From DASRDE01 sp035938175 (GTDB taxonomy: Bacteria; Vulcanimicrobiota; Vulcanimicrobiia; Vulcanimicrobiales; Vulcanimicrobiaceae), in the NCBI GenBank assembly GCA_035938175.1, contig DASZHD010000048.1, positions 1 through 64,000 on the forward strand: DNA of 64,000 nucleotides. Reading direction: 5' to 3'. The notes beneath the pieces were generated by a model that had not been told where the DNA came from, did not search any database, and worked only from the letters and a program-made list of their open reading frames with translations. The position numbers were made by a program, and so were the translations under genes. This document shows positions 1 through 8,088 of this stretch, piece after piece (within the stretch, counting starts at the first letter, position 1; the number at the start of each line of letters is the position of its first letter).

Positions 1-1525
1 CGCTGCGATCGGAGTACGGCGTGCGTACGCGCGCGCGCAACGTGATTCTGCGCGTGCCGTACGGTTCGATCGCGCCTAATTCAATCGAATCGTTTTCGAT
101 CGGCAGCCGCGTGGACTTATCGAACGCCCGCAGATCTTCGAGCGCCGGATCCGCCGCGACGTGCAGCACCGCGTCGCCGGCTGCCGCGCTGCCGTCGTTG
201 ACGATCGTTACGGCGGCCTCGCACTCGTCCGAAGGCCGAAGCGCGGCGCTGCCGATCCGCTCGACGGTGTTGCGGCGCGGGTTCAGGTACGGCTGCGCGT
301 CGATCGTAATCGTCTCTTGGAACTCGCGTTCGCCGGTGTCCCAGCGGAGCGTCGCCGCGATGGGCAGCGCCCGCATTGCGGTAAACGGCGATGCCACCGT
401 CGCCTCGGTTACGAAGTCGATCTCGTGGCGCGCACCCACCGTTCCGATTTCGAATGCGGAAGAGTCTTTCTTTCGCTCGCGCAGCGGGGATCCGTCGATC
501 GACGTAGCACCGCGAACGGGATGCAGGCCCTCGGGCAATGCGATTGTCAGCGCGACGTTGTGCGCGTCCGTCGTGCCGGCATTGTACGCGTGCAAGCGCA
601 GGCGTACGTGCGATCCGGGCTTGACGTCCTTGGACGGCTGAACGTCGAACGACGTGCGTTCGCCTTCGAAGTCGGCTTTGGCGTGAACGGTCAGCGATGC
701 GGGCTGCAGTTCGAACGCCGCAATCTCTTGGGAAGCGACTTGCGCCTTCGCCGTTATGGGCGTACCGTCGGGCAACGGATCGTCGATGCGTACGCGATAC
801 GTCAGCGTCGCCGTTGCGCTGGCGGGCAGCGACGGCACGATGACCGGCGCGTACACTTGATCGAAGCGGCCCAGCAGATCGCGTTCGAATTCGCGGCCGT
901 TCAAACGCACGGAATTCGGAATGTACGACGCATTTTCTGGAACCGGCGCAACGACGACGACGTCGTGCGCGCTGGACTCGCCGGCGTTGTGAACGCGAAC
1001 GGTGATCGACGCTTCGGCACCGGGGCGCGGTTCGTGCGCGCGCGATTCTATCGCGACGTTCGTGAGCGCATTTTCGAGCGCGGGCCGGCTTCGGGCAACC
1101 AAGCGCACGATATTCGATCCGGCCGGCGGCAATTCGAATGCGGCCACTGCCGCTTGCAGCTCGACGGCCGACCCGTTTTCGATCGCGCCCGCGACGCTGT
1201 AGCAGAGGTCGATCCGTCGTTCTTCTCCCGGCGCGACGTCGCCGATGTCGGCGCCGGCGCGCGCAAGCAGCGGAGAATTACCTTGTTCGTCGTCTAAGAG
1301 CGTGCCGTCGAGCTGGCCGCTGCCGACCAAATAGACCAAACCGTCCGGGAGATTGAGCTTCACGCGAACGCCCGTCGCCGTTGCGCCGCCCTGGTTGCGG
1401 AACGTAAACGTCGTACGCACCGTCATTCCAGGTTCCAGCTCGCGGTCGGGAGAAACGACGAGAGTTCGAAGTCCCTCGGGGATTGTTGGTGCTCCCGGCG
1501 TGAAAACGTCCGTCAGGGTGCGCAT
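1..1525 (-). CDS. DUF11-repeat surface/secreted protein, 3' end cut off by window edge
   Basis: The minus frame from the ATG at 1525 has no stop down to base 2, giving at least 508 residues with the C-terminus outside the window. The protein begins MRTLTDVFTPGAP and then shows repeated Ig-like beta modules of the DUF11 type. Signature pieces are VTPxxEVTFTFRNQGGATATGV-like and SITVRVHNAGESSAHDVVVV-like stretches, each followed by an AxYIPxSVRLNG-like or LPDGLxYLVGSGQLDG-like stretch. Such repeats are usual in large extracellular or cell-surface proteins, but I see no signal peptide at this start, so the export route or a further upstream start is unclear. It is divergent from the aminotransferase at 1602 with a 76-bp gap. 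The function is unknown and the family assignment rests on repeat pattern only. Confidence 0.75.
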   Translation of the reverse strand, partial: MRTLTDVFTPGAPTIPEGLRTLVVSPDRELEPGMTVRTTFTFRNQGGATATGVRVKLNLPDGLVYLVGSGQLDGTLLDDEQGNSPLLARAGADIGDVAPGEERRIDLCYSVAGAIENGSAVELQAAVAAFELPPAGSNIVRLVARSRPALENALTNVAIESRAHEPRPGAEASITVRVHNAGESSAHDVVVVAPVPENASYIPNSVRLNGREFERDLLGRFDQVYAPVIVPSLPASATATLTYRVRIDDPLPDGTPITAKAQVASQEIAAFELQPASLTVHAKADFEGERTSFDVQPSKDVKPGSHVRLRLHAYNAGTTDAHNVALTIALPEGLHPVRGATSIDGSPLRERKKDSSAFEIGTVGARHEIDFVTEATVASPFTAMRALPIAATLRWDTGEREFQETITIDAQPYLNPRRNTVERIGSAALRPSDECEAAVTIVNDGSAAAGDAVLHVAADPALEDLRAFDKSTRLPIENDSIELGAIEPYGTRRITLRARVRTPYSDRS

Positions 1526-1601
1526 AATTTTGGAGCAGACTTCGCCACGGGCGTAGCGGCCCCTTGACAGCATTCTGACACGGTGAAAGGTAATCTTTAC
1601 A

Positions 1602-2798
1602 ATGCTCGCAACCAACGTTGATCGCATTGCGGACGCCGTATCGCGTCTCGGCGCGGAAAGCGCGTTCGAAGTGCTCGCACGTGCGCGTGCGCTCGAAGCG
1701 CAAGGACGGCGCGTCGTTCATATGGAGATCGGCGAACCCGATTTCGACACACCGGCGCACATCAAAGAAGCGGGCATCAAATCGATTCTCGAAAACAACA
1801 CGCATTATTCGCCTTCGGCGGGAATTCCCGAGCTGCGTGAAGTCATCGCCGAGTACGCCGCCAAGTTCCGCGGCGTCGAACCCTTTGCGGCGGAAAACGT
1901 CGTGGTTTCACCGGGCGCCAAGCCGATTATTTGGAACACGCTCAGCGCGATCCTGAGCCCCGGCGACGAATTCATCTACTTCGATCCGGCGTATCCTGCG
2001 TACGGCTCGTGTTCGAGCTACTTGGGTGCGAACGTCGTGCGCATTCCGCTGCTCGAATCGCGCAACTGGCGCATGGACCTGGACGAATTGGAGCGCCGCG
2101 TATCCAACCGCACGCGTGCGGTGATGATCAACTCGCCGCACAATCCCACGGGCGGCGTTCTGACGCAAGAAGATCTCGAACGCATCGCGGCGATGGCGAT
2201 CGAACACGACTTTTTGGTGCTCGCGGACGAGATCTACAGCCGTAATTTCTACGAAAGCACGTTCAAATCGATCGTCGCGCTTCCGGGAATGCGCGAACGC
2301 ACGATCATCGTCGACGGTTTTTCAAAAGCGTACGCGATGACCGGCTGGCGTCTGGGCTATGCCATCATGCCGGCTACGCTCGCCAAAGTCGTCACGCTGT
2401 TCAACAACAACACGTTCTCGTGCACGCCGGTGTTCGTGCAGCACGCCGGCATCGCGGCGCTGCTGGGACCCGACGAACCGGTCCGCTCGATGAATGAAAC
2501 GTTCCGCGCGCGGCGCGATCGCCTGGTAAACGGGCTCAACGAAATTCCGGGCGTGTCGTGCACGATGCCGGAAGGCGCGTTCTACGCTTTTCCCAACGTT
2601 TCGAAACTCACGGGCAACGACAAAGCGCTCGCGTCGTTCTTGCTGCAAGAAGGCGGCGTTGCGGGGCTCGGCGGATCCGCGTTCGGACCGGCGGGCGCGG
2701 GCTACCTGCGCTTTTCGTACGCGGCCTCGCTGGACGACATCGACTTCGCGCTCGAACAAATGCGCCGCTGCCTGCCACTATTTAAGGAAGAGGCGTAA
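1602..2798 (+). CDS. PLP-dependent class I/II aminotransferase (aspartate aminotransferase-like)
   Basis: This is a 398-residue fold-type I aminotransferase transferring an amino group between an amino acid and a 2-oxo acid in the cytoplasm. Visible landmarks are GEPDFDTP near residue 44, NSPHNPTGG near 177-185 (the PLP-contacting Asn), LADEIYS near 207 (Asp binding the pyridine nitrogen), and GFSKAYAMTGWRLGY with the Schiff-base lysine at about K242. An arginine in GYLRFSYA near the C-terminus is the expected carboxylate-binding residue. Length is typical for the family. The ATG is preceded by an AAAGG ribosome site about 11 bases upstream. It is the only plus-strand gene left of the origin. 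Substrate cannot be fixed from sequence; aspartate, alanine or aromatic specificity are all possible. Confidence 0.9.
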   Translation: MLATNVDRIADAVSRLGAESAFEVLARARALEAQGRRVVHMEIGEPDFDTPAHIKEAGIKSILENNTHYSPSAGIPELREVIAEYAAKFRGVEPFAAENVVVSPGAKPIIWNTLSAILSPGDEFIYFDPAYPAYGSCSSYLGANVVRIPLLESRNWRMDLDELERRVSNRTRAVMINSPHNPTGGVLTQEDLERIAAMAIEHDFLVLADEIYSRNFYESTFKSIVALPGMRERTIIVDGFSKAYAMTGWRLGYAIMPATLAKVVTLFNNNTFSCTPVFVQHAGIAALLGPDEPVRSMNETFRARRDRLVNGLNEIPGVSCTMPEGAFYAFPNVSKLTGNDKALASFLLQEGGVAGLGGSAFGPAGAGYLRFSYAASLDDIDFALEQMRRCLPLFKEEA

Positions 2799-2904
2799 CC
2801 GGCGCGCGGAATCGTCGACAATCACGCTGCCGGCGATCCGCCCGGCGCGGCGCGCGTTTCGGGACCGCCGTCGTACGAACGATCCTCGATATCGTAACTC
2901 GGCG

Positions 2905-2930
2905 TTCCGCCGCGCGTAACGCGGCCGGAA
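2905..2930. terminator. Possible bidirectional hairpin between convergent genes
   Basis: In the 163-bp gap between the aminotransferase and the convergent GGDEF gene, TTCCGCCGCG and CGCGGCCGGAA pair around a five-base loop with one bulge. There is no T-tract on either side, so intrinsic termination is not proven. Confidence 0.4.
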
Positions 2931-2961
2931 AGGTTGGGATCGGGGCTGCTGCGCAGCTCGC

Positions 2962-3840
2962 TTAGTTCGGGCTTCTGCGGCGCCGTTCGGTCTTGTCGCG
3001 CAGCAGCGCACTTTCGGATTCACGTATGAGCGCGAGGGCGTCCGTCCCTTCGCGCCCGATTGCCGCGCCGATCGAGGCTTTCAAGCCGATCGCACCGCCC
3101 GGGACGGGCAATACGCGCATTTCAATCTGCGTGCGCACGCGTCCGGCAATCGGCCCGGCGTTGTCCCCCGAGAATTCCGGATACACGATCAAAAACCGAT
3201 CGCCCGCGTAGCGGCACAACACGTCGGAATGGCGGCATATCGATCGCAGCGCGTCCCCGACGGTTCGAATCGCGCTGTCGCCGGTTTGATGCCCGTAGCG
3301 CGTGTTCAACGCTTCGACGCCGTCGACGTCGACCAGCAGCACGCAGACGCCGGTGTTCGATCGGGACGCGCGCTGCAGCTCTTCTTGCAGCCGCCGCATT
3401 CCATAATTGCGATTGTACAGGCTGGTCAGCGTATCGCGGTCGATGCGGCGTTCCGTGGCGCGCACCTTTTGTACGCCGGCGACGGCGAGCGAGAAAAAGT
3501 CTATTGCAACTTCAAGATCGGCCTTTCTCGAGGCCAGCGTATCTTCATTCGCCTCGATCGTGACGACGCCGAGTTCGCGATCTCCGTGGCGCAATTCGAA
3601 GCGCGTCCCGGTTTGGCCGTTGAGCGTTTCGGGCGTTTGCTCGACACCGTCGATAACCGCGTATTCTGCGCGAACCGATCCGTCGTCTTCGGCGATTGCC
3701 ACGTGAAAGGAACGCGGATCGACGACCGTGCGCACGTATTCGCATAGGCGGCGCGACATCTGCGTGGGCGTGAGGTCCTCGCGCGCGAGGCCGCGCGCGA
3801 ATTCGAGCAGACGTTCGAGCTGCGCCGCTCGATCGTTCAT
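2962..3840 (-). CDS. Degenerate GGDEF-domain protein with N-terminal GAF-like region
   Basis: The 292-residue protein has a GAF-like sensor region at about 1-125 and a GGDEF (diguanylate cyclase) fold at about 130-290, recognised by RDTLTSLYNRNYG, LLVDVDGVEALNTRYGHQTGD and the active-site loop. The loop reads AGDRF at 212-216 instead of GG(D/E)EF, so the metal-binding acidic residue is an arginine and cyclase activity is unlikely. An RxxD inhibitory-site motif (RHSD, 203-206) sits exactly five residues before it, as in c-di-GMP-binding GGDEF domains. The protein may therefore be a c-di-GMP receptor. There is no membrane segment. The ATG overlaps the trpS stop (ATGA), so it is translationally coupled to trpS. 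A longer minus-strand frame runs through trpS but only the start at 3840 gives family sequence. Confidence 0.85.
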   Translation of the reverse strand: MNDRAAQLERLLEFARGLAREDLTPTQMSRRLCEYVRTVVDPRSFHVAIAEDDGSVRAEYAVIDGVEQTPETLNGQTGTRFELRHGDRELGVVTIEANEDTLASRKADLEVAIDFFSLAVAGVQKVRATERRIDRDTLTSLYNRNYGMRRLQEELQRASRSNTGVCVLLVDVDGVEALNTRYGHQTGDSAIRTVGDALRSICRHSDVLCRYAGDRFLIVYPEFSGDNAGPIAGRVRTQIEMRVLPVPGGAIGLKASIGAAIGREGTDALALIRESESALLRDKTERRRRSPN

Positions 3841-4853
3841 AGCAATCGCATCGCACGGCGAACGTCGGTCATCGTTTCCATCGCTACTTCGCGCGCGCGG
3901 GCCGTACCGTCGGCGATATAGGCTTCGACTTGCGCCATATCGGCAGCATACATCGCGCGCCGTTGCCGGATCGGACGAAGAACGGCGTTGAGCGCCTCCG
4001 CCAGATCGCCTTTGTCTTGAACGCAGCCTAGGGCACCCGAGCGGCAATCCTGCGCGACGAGCGGCACGTGTTGCGGTTTGACCAGCTTCCACAACGTAAA
4101 TACCGAGCAGATTTCGGGGTGTCCCGGATCGTTTTTCCGAATCTTTTGCGGATCGGTCACCATCGCGCGGACTTTCTTCGTCGTGGTTTCCTCGTCGTCC
4201 GCAAGCAAAATCGTGTTGTTGTACGATTTGCTCATTTTGCGCCCGTCGGTGCCGGGCACTTCGGCAGCGTCGTCCAAGACCATCGCTTTTGGTTCGACGA
4301 GCACGCGCTCGCCGTCGCCATACAAGTAATTGAAACGGCGCACGACTTCTCGGCCGAACTCCAAATGCGCGACCTGGTCGCGCCCGACGGGTACTTCTTC
4401 GCCGCGGAAGATCGCGATGTCGCACAATTGCAGCAGCGGATAGCCCAAGAACCCGTACGTCGCAATCTCCTGGCCGAGCGCTTCGATTTGTCCTTTATAC
4501 GTCGGCACGCGCTCGAGCCACGAAACCGGCGCGATCATGCCCAAAAGCACCTGCAGCTCGCTAATCTCCGGAATGCCGGACTGCAGGTAGAACGTCGAAC
4601 GCTGCGGATCGACGCCGGCCGCAAGCCAATCCAACACCATCTCGTTGCGCGCGTCGCGAATGGCTTGCGGGTCGGCAAAGCCGGTCGTGTACGCGTGGAG
4701 ATCGGCGATTTCGAAGTACGCATCGGCAACGTCGCAATACGTTACCCATTGACTGAGCACGGCGAAATAATGTCCGATATGCAGCCGGCCGGTCGGGCGC
4801 ATGCCGGACATGACGCGCGGCTTGACCGGAGTAGGCGAAGGAAGCGTGCTCAT
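3837..4853 (-). CDS. trpS: Tryptophan--tRNA ligase
   Basis: This class I aminoacyl-tRNA synthetase charges tRNA-Trp using ATP in the cytoplasm. The 338-residue protein carries the HIGH signature at 25-28 (TGRLHIGHY) and KMSKS at 206-210 within GTDGRKMSKSYNN, plus VGRDQVAHLEF typical of TrpS. The start MSTLPSPTP was chosen because upstream in-frame sequence is arginine-rich noise and TrpS proteins begin just before the RVMSGMRPTG strand. The length is normal. Downstream it overlaps the GGDEF gene by four bases. Upstream, 25 bp separate it from the thiD stop, so it may share a transcript with the thiamine genes. Confidence 0.96.
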   Translation of the reverse strand: MSTLPSPTPVKPRVMSGMRPTGRLHIGHYFAVLSQWVTYCDVADAYFEIADLHAYTTGFADPQAIRDARNEMVLDWLAAGVDPQRSTFYLQSGIPEISELQVLLGMIAPVSWLERVPTYKGQIEALGQEIATYGFLGYPLLQLCDIAIFRGEEVPVGRDQVAHLEFGREVVRRFNYLYGDGERVLVEPKAMVLDDAAEVPGTDGRKMSKSYNNTILLADDEETTTKKVRAMVTDPQKIRKNDPGHPEICSVFTLWKLVKPQHVPLVAQDCRSGALGCVQDKGDLAEALNAVLRPIRQRRAMYAADMAQVEAYIADGTARAREVAMETMTDVRRAMRLL

Positions 4854-4878
4854 GCGAACCGTCGGGTTTGCACGGATT

Positions 4879-5649
4879 CTAGAATGCAACCTGCAGGCCG
4901 TCGCGGACCGTGGCGCCCGCGATCTTCTCGCGCACGTATGCGTGAGCGCGCGCCGCGGCCTCACGAACGTTTGCCCCGCGTGCGAGTTCGCAGGCAAGCG
5001 CCGCCGCAAGCGTACAACCCGATCCGCGCATGTCGCCCGGCAGGCGGGGACCCGATAACCGTTCGCTTCCATCGCGCGTTACGAGGACGTCGACAGGATC
5101 GCCGCTCAGGTGGCCGCCCGTGACGAGCGCGGCGACGGCCCCGCGATCCACCAGGAACTGCCCCGCGGCGTGCATCGCATGTTCGCCGTCGACGCGAATT
5201 CCGGTGAGGATTTCCGCTTCTTGCACGTTCGGCGTCGGCAGCGCGCCGAGCGGTACGAGCGCTTCGACGATCGCGTACGGCAGATCGGCGTCACTTTGCA
5301 GCTCGCCCCCGAGCGACGCGCGCAGTACCGGATCGACCACGATCGGAGCGGCTGCGTCGCGTGCACGCAAGAACGATGCAACGGTGCGAACGGTTTGCGC
5401 GCTCACGAGAGCGCCGATTCGAAACGCCGCGATCGAAACCGGCAGTGCATCGAGTTGCGCACGAAGGACGTCGTCGGGAATCACGTGCAAAGCGTGCACG
5501 CCGGAAGCATCTTGCGCACTGACGGCGGCCACTACGGCGGCATGCGGTACCGCGTATTCGGCCGCGACGCGCGCGTCGAGCCCGACACCCGCGATGTTCC
5601 AGGGATGCGTCGTGCCGATCGAAACGACGTAGCCGCTCAGCACGTCCAC
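4879..5649 (-). CDS. thiD: ThiD-like hydroxymethylpyrimidine (phosphate) kinase
   Basis: The 256-residue ribokinase-fold protein would phosphorylate HMP and HMP-phosphate to supply the pyrimidine half of thiamine. Family marks are VVAAVSAQDASGVHA near 40-52, PIVVDPVLRASLGGEL near 102-117, TPNVQEAEILTGI near 138-150, VTGGHL near 176, and the C-terminal anion-hole motif GSGCTLAAALA near 210. The usual N-terminal GSDSSGGAGIQADLK is degenerate here (GTTHPWNIAGVGLDARV), so substrate preference could be altered and a pyridoxal-kinase-like role cannot be excluded. Its start lies inside the end of thiE (13-bp overlap), which supports the thiamine assignment by context. Confidence 0.85.
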   Translation of the reverse strand: MDVLSGYVVSIGTTHPWNIAGVGLDARVAAEYAVPHAAVVAAVSAQDASGVHALHVIPDDVLRAQLDALPVSIAAFRIGALVSAQTVRTVASFLRARDAAAPIVVDPVLRASLGGELQSDADLPYAIVEALVPLGALPTPNVQEAEILTGIRVDGEHAMHAAGQFLVDRGAVAALVTGGHLSGDPVDVLVTRDGSERLSGPRLPGDMRGSGCTLAAALACELARGANVREAAARAHAYVREKIAGATVRDGLQVAF

Positions 5650-6272
5650 GCCGTAACGAGTTGGTGGGCCGCCGCGCGCGCATCTTCGCTCGAAGCGATC
5701 GCCGAAATCACCGCCGCCATTGCAGCGCCGGCATCGCGAACCAGGCGCACGTTATCGATGGTGATTCCGCCTATTGCGGCGGCAGGGAGATCAGCCGCAC
5801 GTGCCACGTGTTTGAGCCCTTCGATGCCGATCGGTTCGCCCGCATCCGCTTTCGACGTCGTCGGAAAAACGCAGCCGATTCCGACGTAATCCGCGCCGAA
5901 CTCGGCCGCGGCGCGCGCTTCTTCCGGGGTACCGCACGAGAGTCCGAGGATTCGTCCCTGGAGCGCCCGCCGTATCTGCGGCAGTTGCGCCGGCCGTGCA
6001 TCTTCCGGACCGGTGTGCACGCCGTCGGCTTCAAAACGTTCGACGGCGCGCCAATCGTCGTTGATGATAAACACCGCACCCCGTTCGCGCGTCAGCGTTC
6101 TCATTGCGCGCGCGTGAGCGGCAACGATTCCCGATTTCGCGCGGTATTGCACGATTCGCACGCCGCCGGAAAGGATGTCCGCGGTCAGCTGAACCGGATC
6201 GCGCGCGCCTTCATTGACGATCGCATAGATGCCGCGCAATTTCGCTACGAGCGCATCCGTATCCATATCCAC
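5637..6272 (-). CDS. thiE: Thiamine-phosphate synthase
   Basis: This 211-residue TIM-barrel enzyme joins HMP pyrophosphate to the thiazole phosphate to give thiamine phosphate. Motifs visible are GVRIVQYRAKSG near 36-47 (pyrophosphate-binding region), VFIINDDWRAVERFEADGVHTGPED near 67-92, LGLSCGTPEEA near 108, ADYVGIGCVFPTTSKADA near 126-142 and AIGGITIDN near 166-174. The length is typical. The gene overlaps thiD downstream by 13 bp and the small membrane gene upstream by 28 bp. No TPP riboswitch was recognised upstream; the gene appears to be read from the parAB side. Confidence 0.94.
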   Translation of the reverse strand: MDMDTDALVAKLRGIYAIVNEGARDPVQLTADILSGGVRIVQYRAKSGIVAAHARAMRTLTRERGAVFIINDDWRAVERFEADGVHTGPEDARPAQLPQIRRALQGRILGLSCGTPEEARAAAEFGADYVGIGCVFPTTSKADAGEPIGIEGLKHVARAADLPAAAIGGITIDNVRLVRDAGAAMAAVISAIASSEDARAAAHQLVTAWTC

Positions 6273-6418
6273 GCATTGACGGCAACGTAGATCAAAAACA
6301 CGCCGACCACGAACGCCACGACGGGATATGCGTGCCGTGCGAGCGCGAGGGGAACCAGGAACACGAACACCAGCGCGCCGGCCATTAGCAGCGCTACGAT
6401 GCGTTGAAAGGGCACCAT
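6245..6418 (-). CDS. Small two-helix membrane protein
   Basis: The frame starting MVPFQRIVALLMAG encodes 57 residues with two hydrophobic segments, about 6-25 (VALLMAGALVFVFLVPLAL) and 31-50 (PVVAFVVGVFLIYVAV), ending in WIWIRMRS. It is an inner-membrane protein of unknown function. It begins four bases after the parB stop and overlaps thiE by 28 bp, so it is embedded in the operon. A longer start upstream would run into parB and is less likely. Confidence 0.6.
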   Translation of the reverse strand: MVPFQRIVALLMAGALVFVFLVPLALARHAYPVVAFVVGVFLIYVAVNAWIWIRMRS

Positions 6419-6422
6419 GGCG

Positions 6423-7298
6423 TTATTCTTCCAGTAAAATCTCGGCGATGCGGATGAGGTCGGCTTCGTTTGCATACCGGATTTCGATCCGGCCGCCGGT
6501 GCCGTTGCGCCGCAACGCGATCTGCGCGCCCAGTCTGGTGCGCAGGCGCGATTCGAAGTCGCGGTCTTCGGCGGAAACCGTGCGGCGTTTCAATCCGCCT
6601 ATTGTCTTGTGCACGGACGCGCCGCGTAAGGCGTCCACTACGCGCTCGAGCGCGCGGACGGAGAGCCCTTCGTTGACGACGCGCTGCGCCAGTTCTAGGC
6701 GCGCCCCTTCGGGCGCGGCAAGCAGCATGAGCGCGTGTGCGGCGCCAAGCCGCCCCTCGACGACCATCGACTTGATCGCTTCCGGCAGCGAGAGCAGCCG
6801 GAGTGCGTTGGTCACCGCCGGGCGGCTCTTGCCCAGCCGCTGCGCGACTTCGTCCTGCGTGAAGCCGTGCGCTTCAATGAGCTGCGATATGCCGGCCGCT
6901 TCCTCGAGGGGATTGAGATCCTCGCGCTGGAGGTTCTCGATAATGGCGACTTCCAGGCTTTCCAGTTCCGTGCTCGACCGCACGATTGCCGGAATCGTCG
7001 GCCGCTGCAGTCCCGCGCAGGCGCGCCACCGGCGTTCGCCGGCGATCAGTTCGTAGCCGTCGGCGATTTCCCGTACGAGAACGGGAACCAGGACGCCGTG
7101 CTCGGCAATCGAGGCGCGCAGTTCTTCCAAGGCCTGGGGATCGAACGATTTGCGCGGCTGATGAGGATTCGGCAGGATCCGGTCGACGGGAATATGCCGT
7201 ATCCGATCGGCGGCCGGAACGGCCGGCGCCATCGGCACCGGAGCATCCCCCAGGAGGGCACCGAGCCCGCGTCCCAAGCCGCGTTTGGGAGCGCTCAC
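6423..7298 (-). CDS. parB: Chromosome-partitioning protein ParB (CTPase/parS-binding)
   Basis: This 291-residue centromere-binding CTP-dependent clamp acts with ParA to segregate the origin region. The N-terminus RGLGRGLGALLG is the ParA-stimulating peptide. The N-terminal domain carries NPHQPRKSF, IAEHGVLVPVLVRE and GYELIAGERRWRA (the C-box GERR motif of the CTP pocket) and AIIENLQREDLNPLEEA. A helix-turn-helix lies at about 139-170 (TQDEVAQRLGKSRPAVTNALRLL), and a C-terminal dimerisation region ends in ILLEE. It starts with GTG in a GTGA overlap with the parA stop. A parS core lies inside parA upstream. Confidence 0.97.
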   Translation of the reverse strand: MSAPKRGLGRGLGALLGDAPVPMAPAVPAADRIRHIPVDRILPNPHQPRKSFDPQALEELRASIAEHGVLVPVLVREIADGYELIAGERRWRACAGLQRPTIPAIVRSSTELESLEVAIIENLQREDLNPLEEAAGISQLIEAHGFTQDEVAQRLGKSRPAVTNALRLLSLPEAIKSMVVEGRLGAAHALMLLAAPEGARLELAQRVVNEGLSVRALERVVDALRGASVHKTIGGLKRRTVSAEDRDFESRLRTRLGAQIALRRNGTGGRIEIRYANEADLIRIAEILLEE

Positions 7299-8086
7299 TG
7301 CGCCACCGCGCGCGCCTCGCGCTGCGCGTACAGATCGAGCATTTCTTTCGCGAGAGACATGTACGCTTGAGCGCCGCGGGATTTCAAGTCGAACAGAATT
7401 ACCGGTTTGCCGAACGACGGCGCTTCGGAAAGACGCACGTTGCGCGGAATCTGCGTCTTGAACATTTGCCGCGGAAAGTACGCATTCAACTCGTCGAGCA
7501 CTTCCATTGCGAGCTTCGTGCGGCCGTCGAACATCGTGACGAGCACACCCGTAACGTGCAATTGGGGATTGAGCGCTTCCTGAACGCGCCGCACCACATT
7601 GGTCAACTGCGAGAGTCCTTCGAGCGCGTAGTACTCGGCCTGCACCGGAATGATCACTTCATGGGCGGCCGTCAGCGCATTGATGGTCAGCAGCCCCAGC
7701 GACGGGGGGCAATCGATCAGTACGAAATCGTAGTTCGATGCGATCGTCGCCAGCACGCCCTTGAGCCGGTTTTCACGTGAAAGCGCCGAAACCAGTTCGA
7801 TTTCCGCACCTGCGAGATTGATCGTCGCCGGAATGATGTGCAGATTGTCGATTTCGGTGGGACGCAGCACTTCATCGATTGCCGCGTGATGCATCAGCAG
7901 ATCGTAAACGTCGCGCTTGAGCTCCGATTTATTGATGCCAAGGCCCGTCGAAGTGTTGCCCTGCGGATCCAAGTCGACGACGAGCACGTTTTTTCCGAGC
8001 ACGGCGAGCGCCGCGCCGAGATTCACCGTTGTCGTGCTCTTTCCGACTCCGCCTTTTTGATTGACGAGCGCGAGTATCCGCGACAG
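7295..8086 (-). CDS. parA: Chromosome-partitioning ATPase ParA/Soj, apparent CTG start
   Basis: This deviant Walker-A ATPase drives origin segregation with ParB. Reading upstream of the first in-frame GTG (8026) recovers the conserved N-terminus SRILALVNQKGGVGKSTTTVNL, and the only plausible initiation codon that leaves it intact is CTG at 8086-8084. This gives MSRILA..., 263 residues, the standard ParA beginning. A GGGGG stretch lies nine bases upstream, and the CTG is two bases after the nucleotidyltransferase stop, which favours coupled re-initiation. The deviant Walker A is residues 11-18 (KGGVGKST), VVDLDPQGN is A', and VLIDCPPSLG is Walker B. An alternative start at GTG 8026 would delete the Walker A motif and is rejected. 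Confidence 0.9.
   Translation of the reverse strand: MSRILALVNQKGGVGKSTTTVNLGAALAVLGKNVLVVDLDPQGNTSTGLGINKSELKRDVYDLLMHHAAIDEVLRPTEIDNLHIIPATINLAGAEIELVSALSRENRLKGVLATIASNYDFVLIDCPPSLGLLTINALTAAHEVIIPVQAEYYALEGLSQLTNVVRRVQEALNPQLHVTGVLVTMFDGRTKLAMEVLDELNAYFPRQMFKTQIPRNVRLSEAPSFGKPVILFDLKSRGAQAYMSLAKEMLDLYAQREARAVAQ
7770..7781. promoter_or_regulatory. parS-like ParB-binding core inside parA
   Basis: The 12-bp palindrome TTTCACGTGAAA equals the central core of the bacterial parS consensus TGTTTCACGTGAAACA. The outer flanking bases differ (GT on the left, GC on the right). It sits inside parA about 10.5 kb from oriC, a location comparable to intragenic parS sites in other bacteria. Confidence 0.65.
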
Positions 8087-8088
8087 TG

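Noticed and set aside
161..1297. Long plus-strand open frame of 378 codons opposite the DUF11 gene
   Set aside because: It is the exact antisense frame of the minus-strand repeat protein and reads as arginine-rich low-complexity sequence with no motifs; GC-rich DNA produces such frames.
1564..1596. TTGACA with TAATCT upstream of the aminotransferase as a promoter
   Set aside because: Spacing is 21 bases and the -10 would overlap the ribosome site; not a plausible sigma70 promoter.
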